A stretch of 64,000 bases of DNA from Pseudomonas fluorescens (GCF_902498185.1 NZ_CABVIX010000001.1:310001-374000), one strand, 5' to 3'; numbered from the stretch's first letter, positions 11,624 through 22,544 are shown. The notes: generated by a model not told the origin, from the letters alone. Numbers and translations: made by a program.

Positions 11624-11685
11624 GCTTGCCCTTGATTCTGGAGTCGGGCTATCGCCGGCTAACGTCTGTGCAACGAGGAATATCC

Positions 11686-12996
11686 ATGCAAGTTTCTGTT
11701 GAAAACACCTCCGCTCTCGAGCGCCGCATGACCATCGCCGTTCCGGCCGAGCGCGTCGAGACCGAAGTCAACAAGCGTCTGCAGCAGACCGCCCGTCGCG
11801 CCAAGGTTCCAGGCTTCCGTCCTGGCAAGGTTCCAATGAGCGTGATCCGTCAGCGCTATGAAGACGCAGCCCGTCAGGAAGCCTTCGGCGACCTGGTCCA
11901 GGCTTCCTTCTATGAGGCCGTTGTCGAGCAGAAGCTGAACCCGGCTGGCGCGCCTGCCGTCGAGCCGAAATCCTTCGAAAAAGGCAAGGACCTGGAATTC
12001 GTCGCCATCTTCGAAGTGTTCCCTGAGTTCACCGTTGCCGGCTTCGACTCCATCGCTGTCGAGCGCCTGGGCGCCGAAGTGGCTGACGCCGACCTGGACA
12101 ACATGCTCGAAGTCCTGCGCAAGCAGAACGTACGCTTCGAAACCGTCGAGCGTGCCGCTGAAAACGAAGACCAGCTGAACATCGATTTCGTCGGCAAGAT
12201 CGACGGCGAAGCATTCGCTGGCGGTTCGGCCCAGGGCACCCAGCTGGTGCTGGGTTCCGGCCGCATGATCCCGGGCTTCGAAGACGGCCTGGTTGGCGCC
12301 AAGGCCGGTGAAGAGCGCGTTCTGACCCTGTCCTTCCCCGAGGATTACCAGAACCTGGACCTGGCCGGCAAGGCCGCCGAGTTCACCATCACCGTCAACG
12401 CGGTTGCCGCCCCGCAGCTGCCAGAGCTGAACGAAACCTTCTTCGCCCAGTTCGGCATCAAGGAATCGACCCTCGAAGGCTTCCGCACCGAAGTTCGCAA
12501 GAACATGGAGCGCGAGCTGCGCCAGGCGATCAAGACCAAGGTCAAGAACCAGGTCATGGACGGTCTGCTGGCCGCCAACCCGATCGAAGTGCCTAAAGCG
12601 CTGCTGGAAAACGAAGTCAACCGTCTGCGCGTGCAGGCTGTCCAGCAGTTCGGTGGCAACATCAAGCCTGATCAACTGCCAGCCGAGCTGTTTGAAGAAC
12701 AAGCCAAGCGCCGTGTCGTGCTGGGCCTGATCGTGGCCGAAGTGGTCAAGCAGAACGAGCTGAAGCCGGACGAAGACCGTGTACGCGAAATGATCCAGGA
12801 AATGGCCTCGGCCTACCAGGAGCCTGAGCAGGTCGTAGCCTGGTACTACAAGAACGACCAGCAGATGAACGAGGTTCGTTCGGTTGTGCTGGAAGAACAA
12901 GTTGTGGATACTGTCCTTCAGAAAGCGACTGTGACCGACAAGTCGGTCTCGTACGAAGAAGCTGTCAAGCCAGCACAGGCACCTGCCGCTGACTGA
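11686..12996 (+). CDS. tig: Trigger factor, ribosome-associated chaperone
   Basis: A 436-residue trigger factor that binds nascent chains at the ribosome exit tunnel and has peptidyl-prolyl isomerase activity. The N-terminal ribosome-binding signature is present ([20 protein letters not shown], with the GFRxGKxP loop). The FKBP-like domain follows around residues 160-245 ([16 protein letters not shown]), then the helical C-terminal chaperone arms. The open frame runs 20 codons further upstream, but [14 protein letters not shown] is the family start and has GAGGAAT before it. It heads the block tig-clpP-clpX-lon-hupB-ppiD. Confidence 0.97.
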   Translation: MQVSVENTSALERRMTIAVPAERVETEVNKRLQQTARRAKVPGFRPGKVPMSVIRQRYEDAARQEAFGDLVQASFYEAVVEQKLNPAGAPAVEPKSFEKGKDLEFVAIFEVFPEFTVAGFDSIAVERLGAEVADADLDNMLEVLRKQNVRFETVERAAENEDQLNIDFVGKIDGEAFAGGSAQGTQLVLGSGRMIPGFEDGLVGAKAGEERVLTLSFPEDYQNLDLAGKAAEFTITVNAVAAPQLPELNETFFAQFGIKESTLEGFRTEVRKNMERELRQAIKTKVKNQVMDGLLAANPIEVPKALLENEVNRLRVQAVQQFGGNIKPDQLPAELFEEQAKRRVVLGLIVAEVVKQNELKPDEDRVREMIQEMASAYQEPEQVVAWYYKNDQQMNEVRSVVLEEQVVDTVLQKATVTDKSVSYEEAVKPAQAPAAD

Positions 12997-13020
12997 TTTC
13001 CTTCTCTCGTAGGAAAACAC

Positions 13021-13048
13021 CACAAGCCAGCCTTCGCGCTGGCTTGTG
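13021..13048 (+). other. Intercistronic hairpin between tig and clpP
   Basis: CACAAGCCAG pairs perfectly with CTGGCTTGTG around an 8-base loop. No U-run follows, so it is more likely an RNA processing or stabilising element than a full terminator. Confidence 0.5.
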
Positions 13049-13087
13049 CGTATCCAAGACATGACTATTTGGGAGTGAGTGCAGGAC

Positions 13088-13729
13088 ATGTCCCGCAATT
13101 CTTATTATCAGCAGAACTCCGACATCCAGGCCGCAGGCGGCCTGGTCCCGATGGTTATCGAGCAGTCCGCTCGTGGCGAGCGCGCCTATGACATCTACTC
13201 GCGCCTTCTCAAGGAGCGGGTGATCTTCCTGATCGGCCCTGTAGAGGACTACATGGCCAACCTGGTGGCAGCGCAACTGCTGTTCCTTGAAGCGGAAAAC
13301 CCGGACAAGGACATCCATCTCTACATCAACTCTCCGGGCGGTTCGGTGACTGCGGGCATGTCGATCTACGACACCATGCAGTTCATCAAGCCGGACGTCT
13401 CGACCATCTGCATCGGCCAGGCCTGCAGCATGGGTGCGTTCCTGCTGACCGCCGGCGCCAAGGGCAAGCGTCACTGCCTGCCCAACTCCCGCGTGATGAT
13501 CCACCAGCCACTGGGCGGTTTCCAGGGGCAGGCCACGGACATCGAGATCCACGCGAAGGAGATTCTCTCCATCAAGTCGCGTCTCAACGAGCTGCTGGCC
13601 TATCACACAGGTCAGGACCTGGAGACCATCAAGCGGGACACCGAGCGCGACAACTTCATGAGCGCGGAACGCGCGGCCGAGTACGGCCTGATCGACTCGG
13701 TCTACGACAAGCGGCAACTGGTGTCCTGA
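13088..13729 (+). CDS. clpP: ATP-dependent Clp protease proteolytic subunit
   Basis: A 213-residue serine peptidase that forms the tetradecameric chamber fed by ClpX or ClpA. The catalytic serine is S114 in GQACSMGA and the histidine H139 in MIHQPLGG; Asp at about 188 completes the triad. The frame is open three codons earlier from a GTG, but the ATG at 13088 ([12 protein letters not shown]) matches the family and follows GGGAGTGAG. It is 91 bases after tig and 108 bases before clpX. A 9-bp hairpin with no U-run (13744-13772) lies between clpP and clpX. Confidence 0.97.
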   Translation: MSRNSYYQQNSDIQAAGGLVPMVIEQSARGERAYDIYSRLLKERVIFLIGPVEDYMANLVAAQLLFLEAENPDKDIHLYINSPGGSVTAGMSIYDTMQFIKPDVSTICIGQACSMGAFLLTAGAKGKRHCLPNSRVMIHQPLGGFQGQATDIEIHAKEILSIKSRLNELLAYHTGQDLETIKRDTERDNFMSAERAAEYGLIDSVYDKRQLVS

Positions 13730-13837
13730 TTCCAGGTGCCAGAGCAGGCAGGTGCTCACCGCGCCTGCCTGCGGACTTGAAAAAGCCCGCAATTGCCTTC
13801 ATCTTGTGTTGCAAGCCTACCGGATTGGATCGATCGA

Positions 13838-15121
13838 ATGACTGACACCCGTAACGGCGAGGACAACGGCAAATTGCTCTATTGCTCCTTCTGCGGCAAA
13901 AGCCAGCATGAAGTGCGCAAATTGATTGCCGGGCCCTCGGTATTTATCTGCGACGAGTGCGTCGACCTGTGCAACGACATCATCCGTGAGGAGGTGCAGG
14001 AAGCCCAGGCCGAGAGCAGCGCGCATAAATTGCCTTCGCCTAAAGAAATCAGCGGCATCCTGGACCAGTACGTCATTGGTCAGGAGCGCGCGAAAAAGGT
14101 CCTGGCCGTAGCGGTGTACAACCACTACAAGCGCCTGAACCAACGTGACAAGAAGGGCGACGAAGTCGAGCTTGGCAAGAGCAACATCCTGCTGATCGGG
14201 CCAACCGGCTCGGGCAAGACCCTGCTCGCCGAAACCCTGGCACGCCTGCTGAACGTACCGTTCACCATCGCGGATGCCACGACCTTGACCGAAGCCGGCT
14301 ATGTCGGCGAAGACGTCGAGAACATCATCCAGAAACTGCTGCAGAAGTGCGACTACGACGTGGAAAAGGCCCAGATGGGCATTGTCTACATCGACGAGAT
14401 CGACAAGATCTCGCGCAAGTCGGACAACCCGTCCATTACCCGTGACGTCTCGGGCGAGGGCGTGCAGCAGGCGCTGTTGAAGCTGATCGAAGGCACGGTT
14501 GCCTCGGTGCCTCCGCAAGGGGGCCGCAAGCATCCGCAGCAGGAATTCCTGCAGGTCGACACCCGCAACATCCTGTTCATCTGCGGTGGCGCGTTCTCGG
14601 GCCTTGAAAAGGTCATCCAGAACCGCTCCACCGGCGGCGGCATCGGCTTCAGTGCCGAAGTGCGCAGCAAGCAGGAAGGCAAGAAGGTTGGCGAGTCGCT
14701 GCGTGAAGTCGAGCCGGACGATCTGGTCAAGTTCGGCCTGATCCCCGAGTTCGTGGGCCGTCTGCCTGTACTGGCGACCCTGGACGAGCTGGACGAGGCT
14801 GCGCTGATGCAGATCCTCACCGAGCCGAAGAACGCGTTGACCAAGCAGTACGGCAAGCTGTTCGAGATGGAAAGCGTCGACCTGGAGTTCCGCAGCGATG
14901 CGCTCAAGGCCGTCGCACGCAAGGCCCTGGAGCGCAAGACTGGCGCCCGTGGCTTGCGCTCGATCCTCGAAGGCGTGCTGCTCGACACCATGTACGAGAT
15001 TCCTTCGCAGAAGGAAGTCAGCAAGGTGGTGATCGACGAGAGCGTCATCGAGGGTACTTCCAAGCCGCTGTTGATCTATGAAAACAGCGAGCCGAAGGCC
15101 AAGGTCGCGCCAGACGCCTGA
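13838..15121 (+). CDS. clpX: ATP-dependent Clp protease ATP-binding subunit ClpX
   Basis: A 427-residue AAA+ unfoldase that recognises substrates and threads them into ClpP. The N-terminal zinc-binding domain has the four cysteines C16, C19, C38 and C41. Walker A is GPTGSGKT (121-128), Walker B is [10 protein letters not shown], and the ClpP-binding IGF loop is visible as [10 protein letters not shown]. The ATG at 13838 gives the standard start [12 protein letters not shown] rather than the longer open frame from 13793. Followed by a strong terminator. Confidence 0.97.
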   Translation: MTDTRNGEDNGKLLYCSFCGKSQHEVRKLIAGPSVFICDECVDLCNDIIREEVQEAQAESSAHKLPSPKEISGILDQYVIGQERAKKVLAVAVYNHYKRLNQRDKKGDEVELGKSNILLIGPTGSGKTLLAETLARLLNVPFTIADATTLTEAGYVGEDVENIIQKLLQKCDYDVEKAQMGIVYIDEIDKISRKSDNPSITRDVSGEGVQQALLKLIEGTVASVPPQGGRKHPQQEFLQVDTRNILFICGGAFSGLEKVIQNRSTGGGIGFSAEVRSKQEGKKVGESLREVEPDDLVKFGLIPEFVGRLPVLATLDELDEAALMQILTEPKNALTKQYGKLFEMESVDLEFRSDALKAVARKALERKTGARGLRSILEGVLLDTMYEIPSQKEVSKVVIDESVIEGTSKPLLIYENSEPKAKVAPDA

Positions 15122-15143
15122 GTCGTCGCGTGCCTGCACCAAC

Positions 15144-15175
15144 GCAAAAGGGGCCTTCGGGCCCCTTTTGCTTTT
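15144..15175 (+). terminator. clpX terminator with UUCG tetraloop
   Basis: GCAAAAGGGGCC (15144-15155), loop TTCG, GGCCCCTTTTGC (15160-15171), then TTTT. The stem is 12 perfect pairs. Confidence 0.9.
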
Positions 15176-15187
15176 ACTGCCGCAAAG

Positions 15188-15216
15188 CTTGTTTTTTTGC
15201 GAGGCTGCCCCCACAT
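15188..15216 (+). promoter_or_regulatory. Candidate heat-shock (sigma-32) promoter of lon
   Basis: CTTGTT (15188-15193), 15 bases, CCCCACAT (15209-15216). This resembles the sigma-32 consensus CTTGAA and CCCCATNT. Lon is a heat-shock gene in other Gammaproteobacteria, which supports the reading. The lon ATG is 61 bases further on. Confidence 0.45.
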
Positions 15217-15276
15217 TAGCTCCATGCACAATTTCCACAGGTTTCCGGCCACAAGGCCGCTGTTAGAGGCGAAATC

Positions 15277-17673
15277 ATGAAGACCACCCTCGACTTGCCT
15301 CTTTTGCCATTGCGCGATGTCGTCGTATATCCGCACATGGTTATCCCACTGTTCGTGGGGCGCGAGAAATCCATCGAGGCCCTCGAGGCCGCAATGACGG
15401 GCGAAAAGCAGATTCTGCTGCTGGCCCAGAAGAACCCTGCCGACGATGATCCGGGCGAAGACGCCCTGTACCGTGTCGGTACCATTGCCACCGTGCTGCA
15501 ACTGCTGAAACTGCCCGATGGCACCGTCAAGGTGCTGGTCGAGGGTGAGCAGCGTGGCTCGGTCGAGCGCTTCAGCGAGGTGGAAGGGCACATCCGCGCC
15601 GAAGTGGCGCTGATCGACGAGACGGACGCTGCCGAGCGCGAGTCCGAGGTCTTCGTGCGCAGCCTGCTTTCGCAGTTCGAGCAGTACGTGCAGCTGGGCA
15701 AGAAAGTCCCGGCTGAAGTCCTGTCTTCGCTCAACAGCATCGAAGAGCCTGGCCGCCTGGTCGATACCATGGCCGCGCACATGGCGCTGAAGATCGAGCA
15801 GAAGCAGGAAATCCTCGAGATCATCGACCTGCCGACCCGTGTCGAGCATGTCCTGGCTCTGCTTGATGCCGAGATCGACCTGCTGCAGGTCGAGAAGCGC
15901 ATCCGTGGACGCGTCAAGAAGCAGATGGAGCGCAGTCAGCGCGAGTACTACCTGAATGAGCAGATGAAGGCCATCCAGAAAGAACTCGGCGACGGCGACG
16001 AAGGCCACAACGAAGTCGAGGAGCTGAAAAAGCGCATCGACGGCGCTGGCCTGCCGAAGGATGCATACGCCAAGGCTCAGGCCGAGCTGAACAAGCTCAA
16101 GCAGATGTCGCCGATGTCGGCCGAGGCCACGGTGGTCCGTTCCTACCTCGACTGGCTGGTCCAGGTGCCATGGAAAGCCCAGAGCAAGGTTCGCCTGGAC
16201 CTGGCCAAGGCCGAAGAGATCCTCGATGCCGACCACTACGGCCTGGAAGAGGTCAAGGAGCGCATCCTCGAATACCTCGCGGTGCAAAAGCGCGTGAAGA
16301 AAATTCGCGGCCCGGTGCTTTGCCTGGTGGGCCCGCCAGGGGTCGGCAAGACCTCCCTGGCCGAGTCCATCGCCAGCGCCACCAACCGCAAGTTCGTGCG
16401 CATGGCCCTGGGCGGTGTGCGTGACGAGGCCGAGATCCGCGGTCACCGCCGCACCTACATTGGCTCCATGCCGGGTCGCCTGATCCAGAAGATGACCAAG
16501 GTCGGTGTGCGCAACCCGCTCTTCCTGCTCGATGAAATCGACAAGATGGGCAGCGACATGCGCGGCGATCCTGCCTCGGCGCTGCTCGAAGTGCTCGACC
16601 CCGAGCAGAACCACAACTTCAACGATCACTACCTGGAAGTCGACTACGACCTCTCGGACGTGATGTTCCTCTGCACCTCGAACTCGATGAACATTCCGCC
16701 GGCGCTGCTTGACCGCATGGAAGTCATCCGCCTGCCGGGTTACACCGAGGACGAGAAGATCAACATCGCCATCAAGTACCTCGTGCCCAAGCAGACCAAG
16801 GCCAACGGCCTGAAGAAGGGCGAGCTTGATGTCGAGGTGTCGGCGATTCGCGACATCATCCGCTATTACACCCGTGAGGCGGGTGTGCGAGGACTGGAGC
16901 GCCAGATCGCCAAGGTGTGCCGCAAGGTGGTCAAGGAACACGCGGGCAACAAGCCACCTGCGATCAAGGTCGCCGGCGAGCAGCTCGAGCATTACCTGGG
17001 CGTGCGCAAATTCCGCTACGGCCTGGCCGAGCAGCAGGACCAGATCGGCCAGGTAACCGGCCTCGCCTGGACCCAGGTCGGCGGCGAACTGCTGACGATC
17101 GAATCGGTGGTGATCCCTGGCAAGGGGCAGCTGATCAAGACCGGCTCCCTGGGCGATGTCATGGTCGAATCGATCACGGCCGCTCAGACCGTGGTGCGCA
17201 GCCGTGCGCGCAGCCTGGGCATCGCCGCCGACTTCCACGAGAAGCACGACGTGCATATCCACATGCCTGAAGGGGCGACGCCCAAGGACGGCCCGAGCGC
17301 TGGCGTTGGCATGTGCACCGCGCTGGTCTCGGCGCTGACGCAGATTCCGGTCCGTGCAGATGTCGCGATGACCGGCGAAATCACCCTGCGTGGTCAGGTT
17401 CTGGCGATTGGCGGATTGAAGGAAAAGCTGTTGGCGGCGCACCGCGGCGGCATCAAGACCGTGATCATTCCGGAAGAGAATGTGCGCGATCTGAAGGAAA
17501 TTCCTGAAAATATCAAACAGGATCTGCAGATCAAACCGGTCAAATGGATTGACGAAGTCCTGCAAATTGCGCTGCAATACGCCCCCGAGCCCTTGCCAGA
17601 TGTGGCTCCGGAGATTGTCGCCAAGGATGAAAAGCGCGACAGCGATGCCAAGGAAAGAATCAGCACGCATTAA
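15277..17673 (+). CDS. lon: ATP-dependent Lon protease
   Basis: A 798-residue LonA protease, which degrades misfolded and selected regulatory proteins in the cytoplasm. The N-terminal substrate-binding domain starts [21 protein letters not shown]. The AAA+ domain has Walker A GPPGVGKT (352-359) and Walker [11 protein letters not shown]. The peptidase domain has the catalytic dyad S674 in KDGPSAG and K717 in [14 protein letters not shown]. Length and motifs are complete. It follows a clpX terminator and a sigma-32-like promoter, and precedes hupB by 145 bases, an arrangement conserved in many proteobacteria. Confidence 0.98.
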   Translation: MKTTLDLPLLPLRDVVVYPHMVIPLFVGREKSIEALEAAMTGEKQILLLAQKNPADDDPGEDALYRVGTIATVLQLLKLPDGTVKVLVEGEQRGSVERFSEVEGHIRAEVALIDETDAAERESEVFVRSLLSQFEQYVQLGKKVPAEVLSSLNSIEEPGRLVDTMAAHMALKIEQKQEILEIIDLPTRVEHVLALLDAEIDLLQVEKRIRGRVKKQMERSQREYYLNEQMKAIQKELGDGDEGHNEVEELKKRIDGAGLPKDAYAKAQAELNKLKQMSPMSAEATVVRSYLDWLVQVPWKAQSKVRLDLAKAEEILDADHYGLEEVKERILEYLAVQKRVKKIRGPVLCLVGPPGVGKTSLAESIASATNRKFVRMALGGVRDEAEIRGHRRTYIGSMPGRLIQKMTKVGVRNPLFLLDEIDKMGSDMRGDPASALLEVLDPEQNHNFNDHYLEVDYDLSDVMFLCTSNSMNIPPALLDRMEVIRLPGYTEDEKINIAIKYLVPKQTKANGLKKGELDVEVSAIRDIIRYYTREAGVRGLERQIAKVCRKVVKEHAGNKPPAIKVAGEQLEHYLGVRKFRYGLAEQQDQIGQVTGLAWTQVGGELLTIESVVIPGKGQLIKTGSLGDVMVESITAAQTVVRSRARSLGIAADFHEKHDVHIHMPEGATPKDGPSAGVGMCTALVSALTQIPVRADVAMTGEITLRGQVLAIGGLKEKLLAAHRGGIKTVIIPEENVRDLKEIPENIKQDLQIKPVKWIDEVLQIALQYAPEPLPDVAPEIVAKDEKRDSDAKERISTH

Positions 17674-17818
17674 TACGAATTTCGCTGGGGTGGCTTTTCT
17701 TGACAGTTATTGGGGGCTTGCCATCAAGCGCCACCAAGTGTCACCCGGCCACGCAGCGCGCGTTTCAAACTTTATACATACTTAGAAACATACTTAAATA
17801 GAGATAAGGGGACTTAGA

Positions 17819-18091
17819 GTGAACAAGTCGGAACTGATTGACGCTATCGCCGCATCTGCTGATATTTCGAAAGCCGCCGCAGGTAAGGCCCTCGATGCCG
17901 TGATCGACTCTGTAACCGATGCCCTGAAGGCAGGCGACGACGTCGTGCTGGTCGGCTTCGGCACCTTCTCCGTCAAGGAGCGCGCCGAGCGTACCGGCCG
18001 CAACCCGCAATCCGGCGCGGCGATCAAGATCGCAGCCGCCAAGGTTCCAGGTTTCAAGGCAGGCAAAGGCCTGAAAGACGCCGTCAACTAA
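17819..18091 (+). CDS. hupB: DNA-binding protein HU-beta
   Basis: A 90-residue histone-like protein that bends DNA without sequence preference and compacts the nucleoid. The flexible DNA-binding arm is seen as [19 protein letters not shown], and the frame ends [15 protein letters not shown]. Translation begins at a GTG (17819) after a GATAAGGGG ribosome site; no in-frame ATG fits the family length. It lies between lon and ppiD and has its own terminator. Confidence 0.97.
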   Translation: MNKSELIDAIAASADISKAAAGKALDAVIDSVTDALKAGDDVVLVGFGTFSVKERAERTGRNPQSGAAIKIAAAKVPGFKAGKGLKDAVN

Positions 18092-18179
18092 GTCGTCTCT
18101 TTCAGCGGGACCTGGCTAGCCGGGTCCGGTCGCATGACGGCGGGGCTGCAAACGCACCCGTCTGGCATGCACGCTACGA

Positions 18180-18212
18180 AAAGGCGCATCCCCTCCGGAT
18201 GCGCCTTTCTTT
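18180..18212 (+). terminator. hupB terminator
   Basis: AAAGGCGCATCC (18180-18191), loop CCTCC, GGATGCGCCTTT (18197-18208), then CTTTT. Perfect 12-bp stem. Confidence 0.9.
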
Positions 18213-18275
18213 TATCAGGTTTCTACCCACGCTCCGCGGTTGTCGACGCAGTGGTACAGCCGTTCTGGGGGACGC

Positions 18276-20147
18276 ATGCTGCAAAATATCAGGGACAATT
18301 CACAAGGCTGGATTGCCAAGACCATCATCGGCCTTATCGTCGTATTGATGGCATTGACCGGCTTCGACGCCATTTTCCAGGCCGCCAGCCACAGCCAGGA
18401 CGCCGCCAAGGTCAACGGCCAGACCATCAGCCAGAATGAGCTGAGTCAGGCCGTGGACATGCAGCGCCGCCAGCTGATGCAACAACTGGGCAAGGACTTT
18501 GACCCGGCGATGCTCGACGAGAAGATGCTGCGTGAAGCGGCGCTCAAGGGCCTCATCGAACGCAAGTTGCTCTTGCAGGGTGCCGAGGATGCGGGCTTCG
18601 CCTTCTCCGAAGGCGCGTTGGATCAACTGATCCTGCAAACGCCGGAGTTCCAGGAGGACGGCAAGTTCAGCGCGGAGCGCTTCGACCAGGTCATCCGCCA
18701 GATGGGCTACGGCCGCATGCAGTTCCGCGAGATGCTGGCCGAGGAAATGCTCATCGGCCAATTGCGCACCGGCCTGGCCGGCAGCAGCTTCGTCACTGAC
18801 AAGCAGGTCGAGGCCTTCGCCCGTCTCGAGAAGCAGACCCGCGACTTCGCTTCGCTGACCCTCAAGCCGGACACGGCAGCGGTGAAGCTCGGCGATGACG
18901 AGATCAAGGCGCACTACGACGAGCATGCGAAGGAGTTCATGAGCCCCGACCAGGTGGTGATCGACTACATCGAGCTCAAGAAGTCGGCGTACTTCGACCA
19001 GGTCGAGGTCAGCGAAGATCAGCTCAAGGCACTGTACGAGAAGGAGATCGCCAATCTTTCCGAGCAGCGTCACGCCGCTCACATCCTCATCGAAGTCAAT
19101 GACAAGGTCGACGACGCCCAGGCCAAGGCCCGCATCGAAGAGATCCAGCAGCGCGTTGCCAAAGGTGAAGATTTCGCCACTCTGGCCAAGCAACTGTCCC
19201 AGGATCCGGGTTCTGCCAGCACTGGCGGTGACCTCGGCTTCGCAGGCCAGGGCGTCTACGATCCAGCCTTTGAAGAGGCGCTCTATGCCCTCGACAAGGA
19301 CCAGGTTTCCGCGCCGGTACGTACCCAGTTTGGCTATCACCTGATCAAGCTCCTGGGCGTCGAGGCGCCTGAAGTGCCAAGCTTTGCCAGCCTGAAGGAC
19401 AAGCTCACCCGTGAGCTGAAGACCCAGCAGGTCGAGCAGCGCTTCGTCGAAGTCACCAAGCAGCTGGAAGATTCCGCATTCGAGTCCTCCGACCTGGCCC
19501 AACCGGCCCATGAACTGGGACTGAAGGTGCAGACCGCGGCGCCGTTCGGCCGTGAAGGCGGCGAAGGCATCACCGCCAACCGTGCGGTGATCCAGGCAGC
19601 GTTCAGCGAGGAAGTGCTCGACGAAGGCTCCAACAGCAACGCCATCGAGCTGGACCCTGAAACCGTGATCGTGCTGCGTGCCAAAGAGCACCGCAAGCCT
19701 GCGCAGCTGCCGCTGGAGGCAGTGGCCGACAGCATCCGTGCGCACCTGGTCAAGGAAAAGGCCACCGCTGAGCTCAAGGCCAAGGCCGATACGCTCATCA
19801 AAGGCCTGCGCGACGGTTCCATCGATGCCAATGCGGGTCACGATGGCCAGCAGTGGGCGGCCCACGAAGCCGTGACCCGTAGCCAGGAAGGTATCGATCC
19901 GGCTTCACTCAAGGCGCTGTTCCGCATGGGCAAGCCACAGGCCAAGGACAAGCCGGTCTACGGCCACGTGGTCCTGGGTGACGGCAGCCTGGTGGTTCTG
20001 CAGCTCAAGGGCGTCAACGAAGGCACGGCTGCCACCGAAGAGGAGAAGACGCAGTACCGCGGCTATCTCGCTTCGCGTGCTGGTCGCGAAGACTTCGCGG
20101 CGCTGCGCAAGCAGCTGGAAGCCACTGCGGACATCACTCGCTACTGA
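18276..20147 (+). CDS. ppiD: Periplasmic folding chaperone PpiD (SurA_N/parvulin)
   Basis: A 623-residue membrane-anchored periplasmic chaperone that helps newly exported proteins fold. An N-terminal cytoplasmic stub (MLQNIRDNSQGWIAK) leads into one TM helix (TIIGLIVVLMALTGFDAIF). A SurA-like region follows, then a parvulin domain at about 265-360 (HAAHILIEVND ... GGDLGFAGQGVYDPAFEEAL). The ATG at 18276 follows GGGGGAC and is preferred over 18240. It is separated from hupB by a terminator and ended by a very strong shared terminator. Confidence 0.95.
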   Translation: MLQNIRDNSQGWIAKTIIGLIVVLMALTGFDAIFQAASHSQDAAKVNGQTISQNELSQAVDMQRRQLMQQLGKDFDPAMLDEKMLREAALKGLIERKLLLQGAEDAGFAFSEGALDQLILQTPEFQEDGKFSAERFDQVIRQMGYGRMQFREMLAEEMLIGQLRTGLAGSSFVTDKQVEAFARLEKQTRDFASLTLKPDTAAVKLGDDEIKAHYDEHAKEFMSPDQVVIDYIELKKSAYFDQVEVSEDQLKALYEKEIANLSEQRHAAHILIEVNDKVDDAQAKARIEEIQQRVAKGEDFATLAKQLSQDPGSASTGGDLGFAGQGVYDPAFEEALYALDKDQVSAPVRTQFGYHLIKLLGVEAPEVPSFASLKDKLTRELKTQQVEQRFVEVTKQLEDSAFESSDLAQPAHELGLKVQTAAPFGREGGEGITANRAVIQAAFSEEVLDEGSNSNAIELDPETVIVLRAKEHRKPAQLPLEAVADSIRAHLVKEKATAELKAKADTLIKGLRDGSIDANAGHDGQQWAAHEAVTRSQEGIDPASLKALFRMGKPQAKDKPVYGHVVLGDGSLVVLQLKGVNEGTAATEEEKTQYRGYLASRAGREDFAALRKQLEATADITRY

Positions 20148-20158
20148 GTGATGAATCC

Positions 20159-20194
20159 AAACGAAACAGGCCGCTGATGCGGCCTGTTTCGTTT
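20159..20194. terminator. Bidirectional terminator between ppiD and the patatin gene
   Basis: A 16-bp perfect stem, AAACGAAACAGGCCGC (20159-20174) with GCGGCCTGTTTCGTTT (20179-20194), loop TGAT. It serves converging transcripts from both sides. Confidence 0.9.
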
Positions 20195-20200
20195 CCGGCT

Positions 20201-21241
20201 TCAGCGCCGTTCATGCTCATAGTTGTCGAGCGTATCCCGCGCGATTTCCCGTCCCAGGGCGATCAGCTCGGGCGCCTTGTAGAACTCGAAAAAACGGCAG
20301 ACCCGCTTGGGAACGTTGATCAGTACATCCGGCGGGTAGCCGGCGATCTTGTACTGAGCCAGGGAAGTCTGCATGACCTCGAAGCTCTGGTTGATCAGGT
20401 CGAGCAATGAGGCAGGGCCGACGTTGTCGATGATGAAGGAACCGGTGGCTGACTTGGGCGCGCCGGGGCTTTCAGGTGCCGACGCCGGTTGCTGGGCCTC
20501 GGGCCTTGCCGCTTCGCTGAGCCAGGGATTGGGCGGCTGCAGGCTCTCGGCGGTCATTTCCTGCTCGAGCTGCATCAGTTTTTCGGCAGGTTTGCGCCGA
20601 AACGGCAAGTGCGAACCCAGCGAGTTGATCAGGTTGTCGAATCGCAGCCTGAAGGCCGCGGGCCGCTCGATGACGGGCAGCTGATAGTGCTTCTGATTGG
20701 TGGCGTTGAGGTTGACCGCGATGATCAGGTCGCAGTGCGCGGACACCACCGGGATGATCGGCAGAGGATTGAGAATGCCGCCATCCACCAGCATGCGATT
20801 GCCTTGCACAACGGGGGTGAACAGGCTCGGAATCGCCGCCGAGGCGCGCATCGCCTGATGCAGGCAGCCTTCCTGGAACCAGATCTCCTGCTGGTTGGTA
20901 AGATCGGCGGCCACGGCGGTGTAGGGGATGCGCAGGTTTTCGATGTTCACTTCGCCAACGATCTTGCGGATCTGTCCAAACACCTTTTCGCCACGAATGG
21001 CGCCCAGGCGGAAGCTCACGTCCACCAGGCGCAACACGTCGAGGTAGTCCAGGCTCTCGATCCAGCGGCGGTACTCGTCCAGCTTGCCTGCGGCATAGAT
21101 GCCGCCAACCACCGCGCCCATCGAGCAGCCTGCCACGCAGGCGATCTGGTAGCCGCGCCGTTCGATTTCCTCGATCACTCCAATGTGGGCATAACCCCGC
21201 GCTCCCCCGGAGCCCAGTACCAGTGCGACGCGTTTGCTCAT
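20201..21241 (-). CDS. Patatin-like phospholipase (RssA type)
   Basis: A 346-residue patatin-family serine lipase or acyl hydrolase. The oxyanion loop GSGGARG is at 10-16, the nucleophile elbow GCSMG puts Ser at 40, and the DGG motif with catalytic Asp is at 153 (MLVDGGILNPLP). The C-terminal part (about 220-275) is proline- and alanine-rich and looks like a linker, followed by a helical tail. No signal peptide is visible, so it is probably cytoplasmic, like RssA. The physiological lipid is unknown. It is convergent with ppiD. Confidence 0.9.
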   Translation of the reverse strand: MSKRVALVLGSGGARGYAHIGVIEEIERRGYQIACVAGCSMGAVVGGIYAAGKLDEYRRWIESLDYLDVLRLVDVSFRLGAIRGEKVFGQIRKIVGEVNIENLRIPYTAVAADLTNQQEIWFQEGCLHQAMRASAAIPSLFTPVVQGNRMLVDGGILNPLPIIPVVSAHCDLIIAVNLNATNQKHYQLPVIERPAAFRLRFDNLINSLGSHLPFRRKPAEKLMQLEQEMTAESLQPPNPWLSEAARPEAQQPASAPESPGAPKSATGSFIIDNVGPASLLDLINQSFEVMQTSLAQYKIAGYPPDVLINVPKRVCRFFEFYKAPELIALGREIARDTLDNYEHERR

Positions 21242-21398
21242 GATGCCTCCCGGACAGCCGATGCGGCGATGCCCTGACAGTGCCTCAGTCGCCTGCGGTC
21301 TTCAATGGCCAGCAGCGCCGGACTAGGCTTGACGGGGCACTTTGGGCGAGGATAGCCGTCGAACAGCCATCACGCTTCCCACTTTTGAGGTAATAACG

Positions 21399-21677
21399 AT
21401 GAAAGCCTGGATCTGCCTTCCACTGATTGTTCTGGCCCTGGCCGGTTGCGCCGGCAAGACAGCCTACCGCGACAGCTGCGCCACCCAGCTGGACGGGGCG
21501 TGGAAGGAGCTGGACCTTGCGAAGGCCGAAGGCTTCGCCGGTACCGTCAGCTATTCCAAGGCGCTGTCGCTGCTGACCGGCGCCAAGACCCAGCAGCAGT
21601 TCGAAGGCTTCGAAGGGTGCACGCGCAAGGCGCAGAAAGCGCGTTTCTACATTCGTGAATCTCGCGCCGGGCGCTGA
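21399..21677 (+). CDS. Small secreted lipoprotein, hypothetical
   Basis: A 92-residue protein with a type II signal peptide. The lipobox LALAGC places the lipidated cysteine near residue 17 of MKAWICLPLIVLALAGCAGK. The mature part has two further cysteines (DSCATQ and GFEGCTRKAQ), which could form a disulfide. The ATG at 21399 is chosen because it begins the signal peptide and follows GAGGTAA. It lies 14 bases before the CHAD gene and is probably co-transcribed. Function unknown. Confidence 0.8.
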   Translation: MKAWICLPLIVLALAGCAGKTAYRDSCATQLDGAWKELDLAKAEGFAGTVSYSKALSLLTGAKTQQQFEGFEGCTRKAQKARFYIRESRAGR

Positions 21678-21691
21678 TCAGGGAGAATCGC

Positions 21692-22459
21692 ATGTCTGCA
21701 ATGCTGGATCATGTCGTAGCCCGAATACTTGCCCTGCAGGTGCGCTTGCTGGCCTGCCAGGCGCGCCTCGCCGCCGACACCGACAGCGAGGCGCTGCATG
21801 ACCTGCGCACCACGCTGCGGCGCCTGCGCAGCCTGTTGCGCCCACTGCGCGACCTGCCGGGCGTGGAGCAGCTCGAGGAAGCCGCCAAGGCGCTTGGAAC
21901 ACTCACCACGCCGTTGCGCGACCGCGAAGTGCTCGGCGGGCAGTTGCTCGCCCGTGGCCAGGAGGCGGCCGGTCAGCGGCGGCTGGCAGACCGGACGCGC
22001 ACCTTCTCTGGCGTAGCGGCCAGCTCTCAGCTGCAGCGCGTGCTGGCAATCGTCGACGTGTTCCCGCACTTTTTGCGCGTCGCAGACCGGGAAGGGCAGG
22101 TGAGGGGTCTGCACAAGCGTATCGACAAGCGCTTGCACAAGCAGTGGAAAAAGCTTGAGAAGGCATTGAAGGATCCGGCGCATGACCGTCATCGCCTGCG
22201 TCTGCTGATCAAGCGGGTGCGCTACGCAGATGAGGCCTATCCACAGCTCGACCATGCCCGCAAATCGCTCGAACGCCTGCTCAAGCGCGCCCAAGGAGAC
22301 CTTGGCGACTGGCATGACCGCCTGCAGTGGTTGCTGCAAGCCGAGCAGCACGCGGACCTCACCGCCTGCATGGAGGTCTGGACACAGGAACTGACGGACA
22401 GCGAGAAGACGGCCGACGCGACCCTGGATCGCCTGCAGGCGGCACTCCAGCGCCGCTAG
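21692..22459 (+). CDS. CHAD domain-containing protein
   Basis: A 255-residue helical protein rich in conserved His, Arg and Lys, typical of CHAD (LHDLRTTLRRLRSLLRPLR, and HDRHRLRLLIKRVRYADEAY). CHAD domains bind inorganic polyphosphate through these basic residues, often near polyphosphate or phosphatase genes; here the neighbours do not show such a link. It starts 14 bases after the lipoprotein gene and has a GGGAGAAT ribosome site. Confidence 0.85.
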   Translation: MSAMLDHVVARILALQVRLLACQARLAADTDSEALHDLRTTLRRLRSLLRPLRDLPGVEQLEEAAKALGTLTTPLRDREVLGGQLLARGQEAAGQRRLADRTRTFSGVAASSQLQRVLAIVDVFPHFLRVADREGQVRGLHKRIDKRLHKQWKKLEKALKDPAHDRHRLRLLIKRVRYADEAYPQLDHARKSLERLLKRAQGDLGDWHDRLQWLLQAEQHADLTACMEVWTQELTDSEKTADATLDRLQAALQRR

Positions 22460-22544
22460 TCACTCGATATGGCCGATATGCGGGCTGCTGCGGGGCAGCC
22501 CACTGGTTAAGATCGGGCCTCCAACTTCCGGGAACGAGGTCGAC

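Noticed and set aside
13021..13048. tig-clpP hairpin as a transcription terminator
   Set aside because: The stem is perfect but no U-run follows, so it is listed only as an intercistronic hairpin.
15076..17670. An 864-codon open frame antisense to lon
   Set aside because: It mirrors lon codon structure in GC-rich DNA, has His/Gln/Leu-rich composition typical of antisense frames, no ribosome site and no recognisable domain.
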